Shown here: positions 1 through 9,359 of the stretch, in pieces
How positions within the stretch are numbered: the first letter of the stretch is position 1
Layout: every line of letters starts with the position of its first letter
From: Thiomicrorhabdus sp.
GTDB lineage: Bacteria > Pseudomonadota > Gammaproteobacteria > Thiomicrospirales > Thiomicrospiraceae
Assembly: GCF_963677875.1 (NCBI RefSeq)
Contig: NZ_OY782565.1
Coordinates: 248,001-312,000, forward strand
Direction: 5' to 3'
DNA: 64,000 nucleotides
Notes under the pieces: generated by a model
Told to the model about the DNA's origin: nothing
The model's database searches: none
Seen by the model: the letters and a program-made list of their open reading frames with translations, nothing else
Translations under genes and position numbers: made by a program

Positions 1-12
1 TGCAGAGGCGCA

Positions 13-821
13 TTTCTTAGCTGCCTGGACGGCAGCGAGCACACGGCTGGAGCTATAACGGTGGGCGCAACTTTTCTTAGCTGCCTGGACGGCAGCGAGC
101 GATAACTGATGCCACTTTCCCATGAGAGTTTCTTTCTTAGCTGCCTGGACGGCAGCGAGCGACAAGATCGTCACCGAATTCCACTGGCTCCATTTCTTAG
201 CTGCCTGGACGGCAGCGAGCGCATCGAGATAGATGTTTGCAAACAACTGACTTTTCTTAGCTGCCTGGACGGCAGCGAGCGCAGTGATGGCCGCATCCGG
301 CGGCAATATGAATTTCTTAGCTGCCTGGACGGCAGCGAGCTCAGAGCGTAAATGTCAAAAAGAAACGGGCAATTTCTTAGCTGCCTGGACGGCAGCGAGC
401 ATCATCACCGAGTTTCATTGGCTCCAAGAACATTTCTTAGCTGCCTGGACGGCAGCGAGCTGACGGCATAACGGTTTACCGCGCTCTTGGAAATTTCTTA
501 GCTGCCTGGACGGCAGCGAGCAAGCTTATATTGAAGATGTTGCACATCATGGTTTTCTTAGCTGCCTGGACGGCAGCGAGCCGGAAGACAGACCATTTTT
601 GCTGACAAACATTTTTCTTAGCTGCCTGGACGGCAGCGAGCGCATCTTCCGACGATACTCCGGTATCGATAATTTTCTTAGCTGCCTGGACGGCAGCGAG
701 CCCAAGCGCAACGCCTTCTTCAGCTCGTAGTTTTTTCTTAGCTGCCTGGACGGCAGCGAGCGATAAAGGGCATTGACGATGGCGACCATATTTTTTCTTA
801 GCTGCCTGGACGGCAGCGAGC
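13..821 (-). CRISPR. Type I-F CRISPR array, 14 repeats visible
   Basis: Fourteen identical 28-bp repeats start at 13, 73, 133, 193, 253, 313, 373, 433, 494, 554, 614, 674, 734 and 794. The thirteen complete spacers are 32 nt, except 461-493, which is 33 nt. On the plus strand each repeat begins TTTCTTAGCTGCC and ends GGCAGCGAGC, so the GCTGCC/GGCAGC stem matches the class read by Cas6f. Bases 1-12 are the tail of another spacer, so the array continues left of the window. The cas operon and AT-rich leader lie to the right and point left, so crRNA should be made from the minus strand. The newest spacer is then expected at 762-793. No spacer was seen to match elsewhere in the window by eye. Confidence 0.98.
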
Positions 822-950
822 TATTCATTCTTTTTGAGGAAGTGAATAAAATTAAAGACTTACAATTTTTTTCTGGGTTTATCCAAAAATTCCGCCAAAA
901 TCGTAAGCCATTGATTTTCCAAATTTTTAAAGAGCGGTTAAAAATTTGGG
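822..950 (-). promoter_or_regulatory. CRISPR leader
   Basis: These 129 AT-rich bases lie between the cas6f stop codon and the first (leader-proximal) repeat. No gene fits here. Position and composition are those of a type I-F leader that drives array transcription leftward and docks the Cas1/Cas2-3 integration complex. The far side of the array is outside the window, so leader polarity rests on the cas gene direction and on the IHF-like site within it. Confidence 0.8.
904..916 (-). promoter_or_regulatory. IHF-like site in CRISPR leader
   Basis: The plus strand reads TAAGCCATTGATT. Its complement AATCAATGGCTTA matches the IHF consensus WATCAANNNNTTR at every defined position. It sits about 83 bp from the leader-proximal repeat. 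IHF bending of the leader is established for spacer integration in several type I systems, including I-F, so a role in adaptation is a fair inference. A single 13-mer match in AT-rich DNA can also arise by chance. Confidence 0.55.
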
Positions 951-1517
951 TTAAAAGTCAGGTACTGGGTTATTTAAGCCATAAGCATTAAAAATCAATC
1001 CTCGATCTTCATCTAAAGGCACTTCTTCTTGCCGAAGAATCAAGCGCAAATTTTGCTTCGTACTTAAACTCTTTAAATTGATAAACGGTAAATTTGGAGA
1101 TGACTTTTTATTTAAAAGTGCAAAAGCTTCTTCGAGTTCTATATTATGACGCTTCGAGAAACGTCTGGCATAACTTTGATTTTTCTGCTTCGGCTGTACT
1201 CTCTTAAAAAGCGTTTTACGGCTGATTGAATCCGGTACAGATCGCACCCCCGTAATATGCACGTAGTCCTCAAATTTTCGCAATGCTTTTTTAAGTGCCA
1301 ATTCATTTAAAACCTGCTCATTTAGGGCAAAAATTCTTAACTTATCACCTAATGTCTTAGGTGAGTACTTAGGAAAAGAAACACTCACCCAATTCTCTTG
1401 AGGCTTCGATTTAGTCTCCACCATTAGCATATGCAGAGGTTGATAAATCTTTTGCCAGAGAAAGTATTGCGATATTTCCGGTGACGGCAATAGTGTAATC
1501 TCTTGATAATACTTCAT
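951..1517 (-). CDS. cas6f: Cas6f (Csy4) crRNA endoribonuclease
   Basis: This 188-aa protein matches the Csy4 family over its whole length; the Pseudomonas protein has 187 aa. Cas6f cuts pre-crRNA at the base of the repeat hairpin and stays bound to the crRNA 3' end in the Csy complex. The catalytic His is at residue 29 (PLHML), and the Ser of the K-S-L-S-T motif is at 150, equivalent to Ser148. Arg/Lys-rich residues 100-125 (RVQPK...ARRFSKRH) correspond to the arginine-rich RNA-binding helix, and the protein ends with the typical aromatic (PDF). It is the last gene of the cas operon, 3 bp after csy3. Its active-site residues are intact. Confidence 0.95.
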   Translation of the reverse strand: MKYYQEITLLPSPEISQYFLWQKIYQPLHMLMVETKSKPQENWVSVSFPKYSPKTLGDKLRIFALNEQVLNELALKKALRKFEDYVHITGVRSVPDSISRKTLFKRVQPKQKNQSYARRFSKRHNIELEEAFALLNKKSSPNLPFINLKSLSTKQNLRLILRQEEVPLDEDRGLIFNAYGLNNPVPDF

Positions 1518-1520
1518 GGA

Positions 1521-2553
1521 TTAGTCCTTGCCGCTTTCGCCGAAAACACCGCCTCTAACCAAAACGGCCATCACATAGTGCTGATCTTGTTCATTTTCCA
1601 AGGCTTCGCCTTGAGAGAACCGGTCAAACAGGGTGTAAAAATCGGCTTTTTGTTTGGGTGTGCGGTACGCCTTACCTAAGTTAGTCACAGCGCCGTAAGG
1701 TTCAATTGCGATTGGCCCTGTTTCCACGTCACCATAATCGGGATACCAGGTATCAATACTGCGAATGGCATTGCCGATTTTTTGCGAATGCATGGCGGCT
1801 ACGCCGTCTACATCGTAGAGAATTTTGCTTTTTTGGCCTTTAGCGTTGGATTTATCCAGTACCAATTCTTCACTTGGATAAACATCCTGTGCCAAACCAA
1901 CTTGCGCATAAGCGGTGATTTCCAATAGTAAGAACTCTTGTTCACCGGACAGTGTTTGAGCTATTTTTTCGGCCAGTTCCGCAACTTGTGCATCCGCATG
2001 CTCAAAATCACGCGTACTGAAATCATGGCTGTTAAATATCCAAGTCTTTTCTTGGCCTTTATTCAACACTTTGATTTCCACTTCAATATTTTCAGCGCCA
2101 ACGCGATTGCGCCATAAAAAGCGGCCATTGGCTAAATTGGTAGCATAACGTTGTGCTATTTCAGTGAACCCAAACGCTCCAATATAATCATTGGCCGCTT
2201 GCTGATAAGTCTGTAAAAAGCTTTCACTGTTACAGGCAGACGGCTGCTGAACGCCGCTTAACACTTTTAATGAGAAATGCAGTTTTAAAGTGTCTTCTCC
2301 TCTGTTGAGAGCACAATTATCAACCCTTTGTAAGTTTGGATTATTTACTTTTTTGTTTAGTTTTAATGGATCAGAATCTTTATCTGGCTGCCTATTAGAT
2401 ATAGTTCCTCTGACGGCTTTCTCTCGTAAAACCAATTCAGTTTGTTGCGATTTATCGTGACGATTTTCCCAAACAGTTCCGAACATAACGGCATCGGATG
2501 GAACCAGTTTTTTTTTCAAATGCGAGTACAGATGCTTCAATTTTCTTAGCCAT
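1521..2553 (-). CDS. csy3: Csy3 (Cas7f) Cascade backbone, apparent frameshift near the N-terminus
   Basis: Csy3 forms the six-subunit filament along the crRNA. Family signatures are clear: VREKAVRGTISNR-like, SACN, FLWRNRVGAE, KGQKSK, IGNAIRSIDTWYPDYG and PYGAVTNLGKAYR. The native start is judged to be ATG at 2553. It has a good Shine-Dalgarno (AGGAGAA) and gives MAKKIEASVLAFEKK, which resembles known Csy3 N-termini. That frame breaks in a run of nine A (plus-strand T at 2508-2516); eight A would join it to the main frame and give about 343 aa, the family length. The uninterrupted frame alone starts only at a TTG at 2540 without a convincing ribosome site. Assembly error, true mutation or slippage on A9 are all possible. 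Confidence 0.9.
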
Positions 2554-2556
2554 GCG

Positions 2557-3470
2557 TTATTCTCCTAACGATTTGGAATGAGGTTGTTGACATAAATACA
2601 GGTTCTTTTCTAAATCGGTGTGGTATTCCCAGCGCATTTCAACCAATTCTGGAAACGAAACGGCATTTTAAATTCGCCCAATGTAACCACGTTTTCGGCA
2701 AAACGGTGCGGCGTAGTTTCATCGCGTTGATGTTTGGCAAAGCCAAGTTCGCTGATACCTTGATAGCCAATGGAAATCGGAACAATCCAACCAGACTGTT
2801 TGCGTTTAGCTTTGTGCCAAATCACTTTGCCTTCATCCGTTTGTTCACACTCATAATGCAAGGCTTGGCTGTCGAGCATTGCATCCAGCGCATCTTGGCC
2901 TTGGTTCATCGCTTCTATCATCAAATCCCGCCGCTCAACCAGACAATGCCCAGGCATTAACTGGTTTTTAAAACGAGTAAATTCTTCTTCGGTTTTAACC
3001 TCCATGAGACGAGACGGTTTGACGGATAAAATATCGCCCCCGGCAATTTTGAGTTTGCCAGCAATTAACGCATCCACCGTCTGGCGGAATTCGGCCTCGT
3101 CCATATGTCCTTTGACTTGGTATTCAATCGCTAAAGAGACGGATAAATCGCATCGGGCTTCAGGAATGAAAGGATGATCAGATAGTTTCTTTGATCCTTC
3201 TAAGATCGGTGTTTTTTTAGGGAGGCAAAGAGCACCATCTTGATACCAACGCTCTTTAAAAACCTTTGTTTCCATAGAATGACAAGATACCGCTAGGCTA
3301 GTAAAGACAACATTGTCGTACCCTGCTTGATGTAACTGACGTTGCAAATTATGCATCGCCCCCATCCAAGCAGTCATGGCAGGAAAACCAATGGTATAAC
3401 TACTGGAAAGCGCATTGGCATTGTGAATATCCAATTTAGGAACCAACAATAAGCGATGTAATTGTTTCAT
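2557..3470 (-). CDS. csy2: Csy2 (Cas5f), apparent frameshift near the C-terminus
   Basis: Csy2 pairs with Csy1 at the crRNA 5' handle. The N-terminus (LLLVPKLDIHNANALSSSYTIGFPAMTA) is typical of the family. The open frame ends at 2610 with an atypical tail (QNWLKCAGNTTPI). A frame reached by adding one base near 2645-2652 instead reads PELVEMRWEYHTDLEKNLYLC and stops at 2557-2559. This matches the usual Csy2 C-terminal pattern (W-Y...LYLC) and ends 3 bp before the csy3 ATG. The gene therefore appears to have lost one base. Its start overlaps the csy1 stop by 4 bp. The corrected length would be about 305 aa against 286 aa as read. Confidence 0.9.
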
Positions 3471-4720
3471 CGAAACGCCTCCTTAAATTGTTGTTCGGTT
3501 TCAGGATTAAAGCCTTCTCCTAAACCTATAACATGCTTAAGTTCAATGTCGCCAAATCGGTTCTTTGTAACGTTTAAATAAGCTTGAAAAGATTTCAAAA
3601 ACCAGTTCGAAAAACCTGTCATAGCCAAATCAAGATACTCTGGACATGTAATTCTTTTTTCTTCATAAGCTAGATCTAACCAAGTTTTTTGCCATAGTGG
3701 TAAAGCCTCGTATGCATCTGAATCAGACCAGCCGCTAGGCATATCTCTTATCTGTTCAATGTACTCTGAAGTTTGGAAAATAGAGGCCTGAAATATTGCA
3801 TCTCGCTGGTTACGAATACGCATATTATTTGGTTCATCTTCTGTCAAAATCTCTTCCAGTGCAGAGAAAGCCCAATTAAAAGATTTTCTCCATAAAGTGT
3901 CTTTAAAGAAGTCATGTTTAGGTAAGCGAACTTTACGAGCCTCTAACTCAGGAGGTTCGGAATTTAACAAATACGCTACGCCGCCATTTTGGTTGTTTAG
4001 GACACTTACATTTTGGCTTTGATTTCCGCCATATATAATTTTCGTTTTATTTCTTATTACAAAAGTACCGCCTTCAATAAATTTTTTATTTCTTCTGTTT
4101 TCTCGCTCTGTTTTACTTTCAATTATTTGATCAATTCTATTTTTCATTCCAAATAAAATGCCACTATTGGTTAGTATTGACAAAAGATGGTATTCATTCC
4201 CAACTGGAAAATAAACTTGCTTCATTCTTTCACTGGTTACTTTATTCGAAAGATTACCTTCAACTGGAAACAACCCTTTACTTAAACGATGACCATCAAG
4301 CTTATATTGCTTACAAATATCTTTGAATAAATCTGAATTCTCCCGTACATGCTCAATAAAAGCTCTACCATCAGACAACTTCAAATTCAAAAACTTAAAC
4401 GCCTTTGTGGATAACCCAACATTATCGTAGTTTGAAAAATCCAAACTTACATAGGTGTTACCTGACCTTAAAAAACCATCGGCTTCTGCGTTCCCCCAAA
4501 AAACAATTGATGTCAGTTTATCTTTATCCTTAGACCTCTTAGAAACTGGCGTGGAGTGTGTAAACTTTACTGGATGAGAACAAAAATACCCTTCAACTAA
4601 TTCAACTAACTTTTGTCCCCAATTCGAGAACAAAACATCTTTAGAGACATTGGTTAAGCCTAGTTTCTTCTCCAAATCATCATGTTCTTTTAAAAAACTA
4701 TCTATTGCAGGATCAAGCAT
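3467..4720 (-). CDS. csy1: Csy1 (Cas8f) Cascade large subunit
   Basis: This 417-aa protein has the length and position of the type I-F large subunit, which recognises the CC PAM and starts target unwinding. Recognisable stretches include the YVSLDFSNYDNVGLSTKAFKFL region, and LWRKSFNWAFSALEEIL and LPLWQKTWLD near the C-terminus. It is intact, begins at ATG 4720, and overlaps csy2 by 4 bp, indicating translational coupling. Cas8f is the fastest-diverging subunit of the system, so individual PAM-reading residues were not assigned. Confidence 0.92.
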   Translation of the reverse strand: MLDPAIDSFLKEHDDLEKKLGLTNVSKDVLFSNWGQKLVELVEGYFCSHPVKFTHSTPVSKRSKDKDKLTSIVFWGNAEADGFLRSGNTYVSLDFSNYDNVGLSTKAFKFLNLKLSDGRAFIEHVRENSDLFKDICKQYKLDGHRLSKGLFPVEGNLSNKVTSERMKQVYFPVGNEYHLLSILTNSGILFGMKNRIDQIIESKTERENRRNKKFIEGGTFVIRNKTKIIYGGNQSQNVSVLNNQNGGVAYLLNSEPPELEARKVRLPKHDFFKDTLWRKSFNWAFSALEEILTEDEPNNMRIRNQRDAIFQASIFQTSEYIEQIRDMPSGWSDSDAYEALPLWQKTWLDLAYEEKRITCPEYLDLAMTGFSNWFLKSFQAYLNVTKNRFGDIELKHVIGLGEGFNPETEQQFKEAFR

Positions 4721-4773
4721 AAAGTTATCTCCTTATTAAAAAATCATTCAAAAACCACCAAGCCTGGTGGCTT

Positions 4774-7700
4774 TTATTTTCTTTCCATTCCCAATTGCGG
4801 GTCATACTGTAAATTCATTTCTCTGAGTTCTTTACCATAGGTGCTGATGACCAACTGCCCGTAAATGGCAGCAGATAAATTGAGATGTTCCGCAGGGGCT
4901 TGTTCTAATAATGTTTGATAATCTCGGTTTAACCAAAGTCGGTTTTGCTCTGTTTCAGTTTGGGCTTCGGCATGGGTTAAGTTGTGCCACCCTTCAACCG
5001 CCACCAACTCATCCTGCTCATTGCGTTGTTTAAACACCCAGCCTTTGGTCTCATCCGGCATTAAATAAAGTTCTTCCTGTTTAGCGCTTTGACGAAAACG
5101 ATGAAACAGTTGCGGCAAAGCCGTGAGCCACCAATAAGATTGAAACCAACCGATATGCGTATCCGGCCCCGGTTCCACCGAGACATGATTGATGTAGTAT
5201 TGGGTCACCGCGTGTTCCAAATCGGCTAAATTTTGGTGATATTGAAGTGATTTTGGGCGATTGATTCTTGGACTGGCATCCAGTTTTTCTGCCAAAGCTC
5301 TAGCATCAATCAAATCTTGTAGATTATGACTATTGAGCAACCAATCACCGTCTTCTTCAAAACCTGGACGATTAAACACCGGGCGGCGATTTTCTGGCTG
5401 TTTAATCACCTGCTCCAAGCCTTTAAGGTTGTATTGCAATATGCCAATATTGGGATGCTCTAACTTATCTATTTGTCGATGCCGCAAAACCCGCCCGGCC
5501 ATTTGAATAATCGACCTCAGTGAGGAAGGTTCGATAATCGCCCAGTCGAAATCGTGATCTCGCCCGACCTCTTCCACCGGAGATGCGACAAGAATGAAAA
5601 TCAAATTTTTGGCTTCGCTGTTTTTAATATGATGCTGAACAATGGCGTTTTGAAAAATCGCTTGCGGATCATCACCATTGCGTTTCAGTAATGCATCCAA
5701 ATGTTTTTCCTGCTCGTTGCGCATAATCAAGATCTGGCGAGAATGATAGGCCATGCTTTTAGCATCGACACCCTCCGGCCAATCGGCATTCAGCAGATAA
5801 CGGGTTAAACAAATACAGGGATCAATATTCGCCATCCTGACCACGCCAAAACTGATCCGTTTACCGGACTTTTCCTCTTCTATCGAATGCCATTGATGCT
5901 TTTGCAGAATATCCTGTTGAATCAAGCTGAAATAATGCTCTTCCAGACCAGGTCTGGTGTTTTCTGGTAGGTTTTGCCAGTTTTCAAGGTCACAGTCGAT
6001 GAGATTGGCTTTACGCTTGGCCGGCTGTTTTTGCAATTGTTTCAAGCGCTTGTCAATAAAGCGTTGATGCTGTTCTGCAAAATCTTCCAGAATATTTTCT
6101 GTCGCCGCCAAACTGTGTACTTGAGTGGCAAATTCATCCGTCCAGGCGCAACCAATTTGTGTGCTTTTTTCTCTAGCTTGCGCAAAGGTTTGCCAACCTG
6201 CTTGATAGGCGTTAAAAAAGCCTTGCGCCAAATCGGGCGGAATGGTGGCCGACGAAATCATCACTTTACGCCCGGACAATCCTGCCAGATGAATTAAGCG
6301 ACCAATGGCAATTAAATCGGAGCCGACAAAATCGTCAATTTCATCAATCACCAAGTCGGAAGACATCAAGCGCAAGCTGGGCAGAATATAACGGCCGCCC
6401 CGTGTGGTTTCGGTCGCGCCCATGATATGGTCGATGGTACAGATCAATACCGGTGCATAGAGCAAGGCGCGCTGTTTATCGTTTGCCAACACGGTTTGTA
6501 ACATGCCCTCGGGAATCGGGCTGTCATAGAAAATTTCATCATCGGTTAGCGGCTTTTCTGACTCGGAACCACTGAACACTTCGGCTTGATCTGCATCTTT
6601 TGACTGCTTTTGTTCATGCAATTGTTGAATGGCACGGGAACCAATCAGCACCGCCAACTCATCATCGCTTAACCCGATTTTTTGACGATATTCGTCACCG
6701 GTCTGTAAGGTCAAAGTACGTAAACCAAGTGCCAGAATATAACGCAGGCTTTTTTCATCCGGCGATAAGGCACGCATGATTTTGGCATTCGCAAAGGTTT
6801 TCCCTGTTCCGGTACTGGCCATATTGACAGCAAAACAACCAAACTGTTGTTCGTCAAAACGTTTGGATTGCTGCCTTTGTTGTTGTCTCCAATCTTTCAA
6901 TTTGGTCACCGCAATATCTTGCCAGCGAAAAGCAGTTGGGCTTTTCTTTTTTAACGCACGCACATCCGCCGTAGCCGGTAGTTGGTTCGCATTGGATTCA
7001 AACATCGGCAAATGATACGCAATGTGCAAGCTTTGCTTCATCACGCCCAACAAATGCTCTTCTAACGATTGATCTAATTGCCGCCGTTGGTTAATTTTCT
7101 TGGTATTGGCATACAGCTTTAATTGCGGTTGAAAGGTTTTATCGGAGCTTTGTGCGGAGTAATGATGGTCGCCCAACATCAAAGACAATCGTGCTTGCAG
7201 GATCAGCCAGCGCCAGCTCGATTGAAGAAAGAGTGTTTGTAAGGTTTCAATCTGCGGCAACAGTTTATTGCCCCATTTTTTAGCCGATTTTAACCAAAGT
7301 GTTGAGTCGGATGGTAAGCCCCTTGGGAAGTCCAAACAGCGCTTTAGGTTTTTCTTGTATTCATTTTCATCATACTTATTCTGGTACTGCCAATTCTGGT
7401 ACTGCCAATCGGCTTTAACATAGTATTTAAATAAATCTTTTGGGTCATCCAATGCCGTTTCGCGACTGTTTGAATCCATCGACATCGGCATACGATGGTG
7501 TGTCAAAATCAACCAGGCCAGCGTCATGGCAATTGGCGGTAATTCTGCAATGGGTTTGGCTTCGTTTTGTTGAACCTGCTCGATAAGTGCCTGTTTATTA
7601 AACTCGCCTTTTGTTAAGCGAGTAATCCATTGTTCATCCGCTTCTCCTTGAACAAAAGCGTGCAGAAACAAAACGGAAATCCACTCATGCCGCAAAGGGT

Positions 7701-8136
7701 CGCCAATCGCTTGGCTGGATTTGGTCGTCAGTTTCGATTGAAACCATTCCGATGCTTTCCCCCAATCGTGAAACAGTGCTGACACGGCCACCAGCGATTT
7801 AATCAAAGGCAGCGAATGCCAATCATTCTCCCACTGAGTATTGATAATATTCTGACGTGTCGAGTTAACCGGCACGATACCTTCTTCATTAAACTTATTG
7901 CGATTGCCAATAATCCAAACCAACTCCGAACGGCTTCGGCTGCGCATCCAATGACAAGCAACCGCGGTATTTTTAGTGACACTCTGCCTTAAGAGCTTTT
8001 TAACCGCCTGCAAACCTTCTTCTGTGATTATCGTCTGCCAAGTTCGATCACCAATTCGATTGGCGAAACTGTCCAGAATACGCCGTGTTTTAGGCAAGGC
8101 TTTTTTCTCACACTGAGAGACAAACGTCACCATCAT
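4774..8136 (-). CDS. cas3: Cas2-3 fusion (Cas3f) nuclease-helicase
   Basis: The 1120-aa protein carries the I-F-specific fusion of Cas2 to Cas3. Residues 1-95 form the Cas2-like part, followed by an HD nuclease with FHDWGKASEWF (His123, Asp124). A superfamily 2 helicase has Walker A STGTGKT at 441-447, DEID at 598-601, an SAT box (MISSATIPP) and an arginine-finger motif near GRVLRHR. Cas3 degrades DNA marked by Cascade, and the Cas2 part works with Cas1 in spacer capture. It overlaps cas1 by 4 bp. A 15-bp tandem duplication encodes WQYQNWQYQN near residue 245. No disruption was found. Confidence 0.96.
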   Translation of the reverse strand: MMVTFVSQCEKKALPKTRRILDSFANRIGDRTWQTIITEEGLQAVKKLLRQSVTKNTAVACHWMRSRSRSELVWIIGNRNKFNEEGIVPVNSTRQNIINTQWENDWHSLPLIKSLVAVSALFHDWGKASEWFQSKLTTKSSQAIGDPLRHEWISVLFLHAFVQGEADEQWITRLTKGEFNKQALIEQVQQNEAKPIAELPPIAMTLAWLILTHHRMPMSMDSNSRETALDDPKDLFKYYVKADWQYQNWQYQNKYDENEYKKNLKRCLDFPRGLPSDSTLWLKSAKKWGNKLLPQIETLQTLFLQSSWRWLILQARLSLMLGDHHYSAQSSDKTFQPQLKLYANTKKINQRRQLDQSLEEHLLGVMKQSLHIAYHLPMFESNANQLPATADVRALKKKSPTAFRWQDIAVTKLKDWRQQQRQQSKRFDEQQFGCFAVNMASTGTGKTFANAKIMRALSPDEKSLRYILALGLRTLTLQTGDEYRQKIGLSDDELAVLIGSRAIQQLHEQKQSKDADQAEVFSGSESEKPLTDDEIFYDSPIPEGMLQTVLANDKQRALLYAPVLICTIDHIMGATETTRGGRYILPSLRLMSSDLVIDEIDDFVGSDLIAIGRLIHLAGLSGRKVMISSATIPPDLAQGFFNAYQAGWQTFAQAREKSTQIGCAWTDEFATQVHSLAATENILEDFAEQHQRFIDKRLKQLQKQPAKRKANLIDCDLENWQNLPENTRPGLEEHYFSLIQQDILQKHQWHSIEEEKSGKRISFGVVRMANIDPCICLTRYLLNADWPEGVDAKSMAYHSRQILIMRNEQEKHLDALLKRNGDDPQAIFQNAIVQHHIKNSEAKNLIFILVASPVEEVGRDHDFDWAIIEPSSLRSIIQMAGRVLRHRQIDKLEHPNIGILQYNLKGLEQVIKQPENRRPVFNRPGFEEDGDWLLNSHNLQDLIDARALAEKLDASPRINRPKSLQYHQNLADLEHAVTQYYINHVSVEPGPDTHIGWFQSYWWLTALPQLFHRFRQSAKQEELYLMPDETKGWVFKQRNEQDELVAVEGWHNLTHAEAQTETEQNRLWLNRDYQTLLEQAPAEHLNLSAAIYGQLVISTYGKELREMNLQYDPQLGMERK

Positions 8137-9080
8137 AGATGGACACCCTCCACACTCATCTGCTTGACGGTGTCGAACATAAAATCCAATGCCTTATGCT
8201 TCGTGAAGTTTTGCAAACACTGCTGACGAAACTCCTGTTCGGTCGCTTGTTCCTTGGCACAGATAAACGCCCACGGCAAGATCAGCGTATCTTTGATTAA
8301 GTCGGCCACATCAAACACCAAAGCGCCACGGCGCGTTTTGCCGTGCATCACCGCAAAACCATGCGGAATACCCAAAACCCAAAGCGTTGTTGCCGCTAAA
8401 CCATAAGCGAGATAATTACCATGATTCAAAAACTCATTGGCCAAGTCTTCGGAGTCCGAATCACGGACAAACTCTTTAAATTTCGTTTTCTGCGCCGAAT
8501 AGGCATAAAGCTGTTTGGTGAATCGAGCTTCGCCGGTCAGCAACTCGGTAACATTTAGAGAAGTATCAATTTTAGAATGGAATTGATCAATGGCTTTCTC
8601 CATCGCCATATCGTCGGGATAAAATCCTTCGGCTTGCAGGTCTCGATCCGATGACCAAACTTTTCGCATAAAAGCTAAACGACTTTCTTGAAAACGCTTT
8701 GCAACCTCTAATCGTTTATCATCGTCAAACCAAAACTGCATCCAGCCTTGTAAGTATTCTGTGGGTCTATATTCGCTTTGCGGCGATAACCATTCGACTT
8801 CCGTGGCCGAGATTAGAGGCGTCCCTCCGCCGCCACAAAAACCGATTAATACCCCGGCAGACGCTAACATTCTCACCGCTGCCTGAGTAATTGAGGTACC
8901 GGTTCCCAATAAAATCACTGTGGTATTGGCAATTGGTATATTCCAATAGCGTTTCTCGGCTTGATCTTCCGTTAAATACAACACCCGACCATCTTTTTGC
9001 ATGACGCGGCACTTTTCTAGGTAATAAATATTGGCACGCTTGGAGTGAAGAATTGCTTTTAAATCGGTTAATTGTTCCAC
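8133..9080 (-). CDS. cas1: Cas1 integrase, type I-F
   Basis: This 315-aa Cas1 is the first gene of the operon. The metal-binding residues expected for the family are present: Glu184 (LLTGEARF), His246 (VMHGKTRRGALVFD), and Asp257 and Asp260. The N-terminal beta domain and the LLGTGTSITQAAVRMLASAGVLIGF region are typical. Cas1 inserts new spacers at the leader end together with the Cas2 portion of Cas2-3, so adaptation looks genetically intact even though csy2 and csy3 appear frameshifted. Confidence 0.96.
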   Translation of the reverse strand: MEQLTDLKAILHSKRANIYYLEKCRVMQKDGRVLYLTEDQAEKRYWNIPIANTTVILLGTGTSITQAAVRMLASAGVLIGFCGGGGTPLISATEVEWLSPQSEYRPTEYLQGWMQFWFDDDKRLEVAKRFQESRLAFMRKVWSSDRDLQAEGFYPDDMAMEKAIDQFHSKIDTSLNVTELLTGEARFTKQLYAYSAQKTKFKEFVRDSDSEDLANEFLNHGNYLAYGLAATTLWVLGIPHGFAVMHGKTRRGALVFDVADLIKDTLILPWAFICAKEQATEQEFRQQCLQNFTKHKALDFMFDTVKQMSVEGVHL

Positions 9081-9150
9081 AGTTTAGAGTCCATACATAC
9101 TGATTTGAAAACCTTGTTTAATCTTTAAAACAACCCGGGTTCACCTTTTT

Positions 9151-9348
9151 TCAAAAGGCGCTTTCGGCAAGCCATATAATTACAGCACCAACCAGAAAAA
9201 TAAGGATTATCGCAATTAAGTTAATGCCAAAATTGATCCAAAGATTCCCATTAACAACCCCTTCTATTAACATCATTACTGGAAAAAAGGCACTTACTAA
9301 TATTGCTGTCGAACATTTGATATTTTGAAAAAAATGACAAATTCTCAC
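9151..9348 (-). CDS. Small two-helix membrane protein, unknown
   Basis: About 65 aa, with two hydrophobic stretches (STAILVSAFFPVMMLIEGVV and INLIAIILIFLVGAVIIWLAES), predicted to be an inner-membrane protein. GTG at 9348 was chosen because GAGGAG lies 7 bp upstream; an in-frame TTG at 9363 would add five residues. It lies between cas1 and the WYL regulator on the same strand, right behind a 28-codon ORF. Membrane proteins are sometimes linked to CRISPR loci, but nothing here shows a functional link. No family was recognised. Confidence 0.45.
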   Translation of the reverse strand: MRICHFFQNIKCSTAILVSAFFPVMMLIEGVVNGNLWINFGINLIAIILIFLVGAVIIWLAESAF

Positions 9349-9359
9349 TTTCGTTCTCC

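Noticed and set aside
109..828. Open frames of 80 and 93 codons through the CRISPR array
   Set aside because: They are repeat-driven artefacts; the peptide repeats FLSCLDGSE or SLPSRQLRK come from the CRISPR repeat itself.
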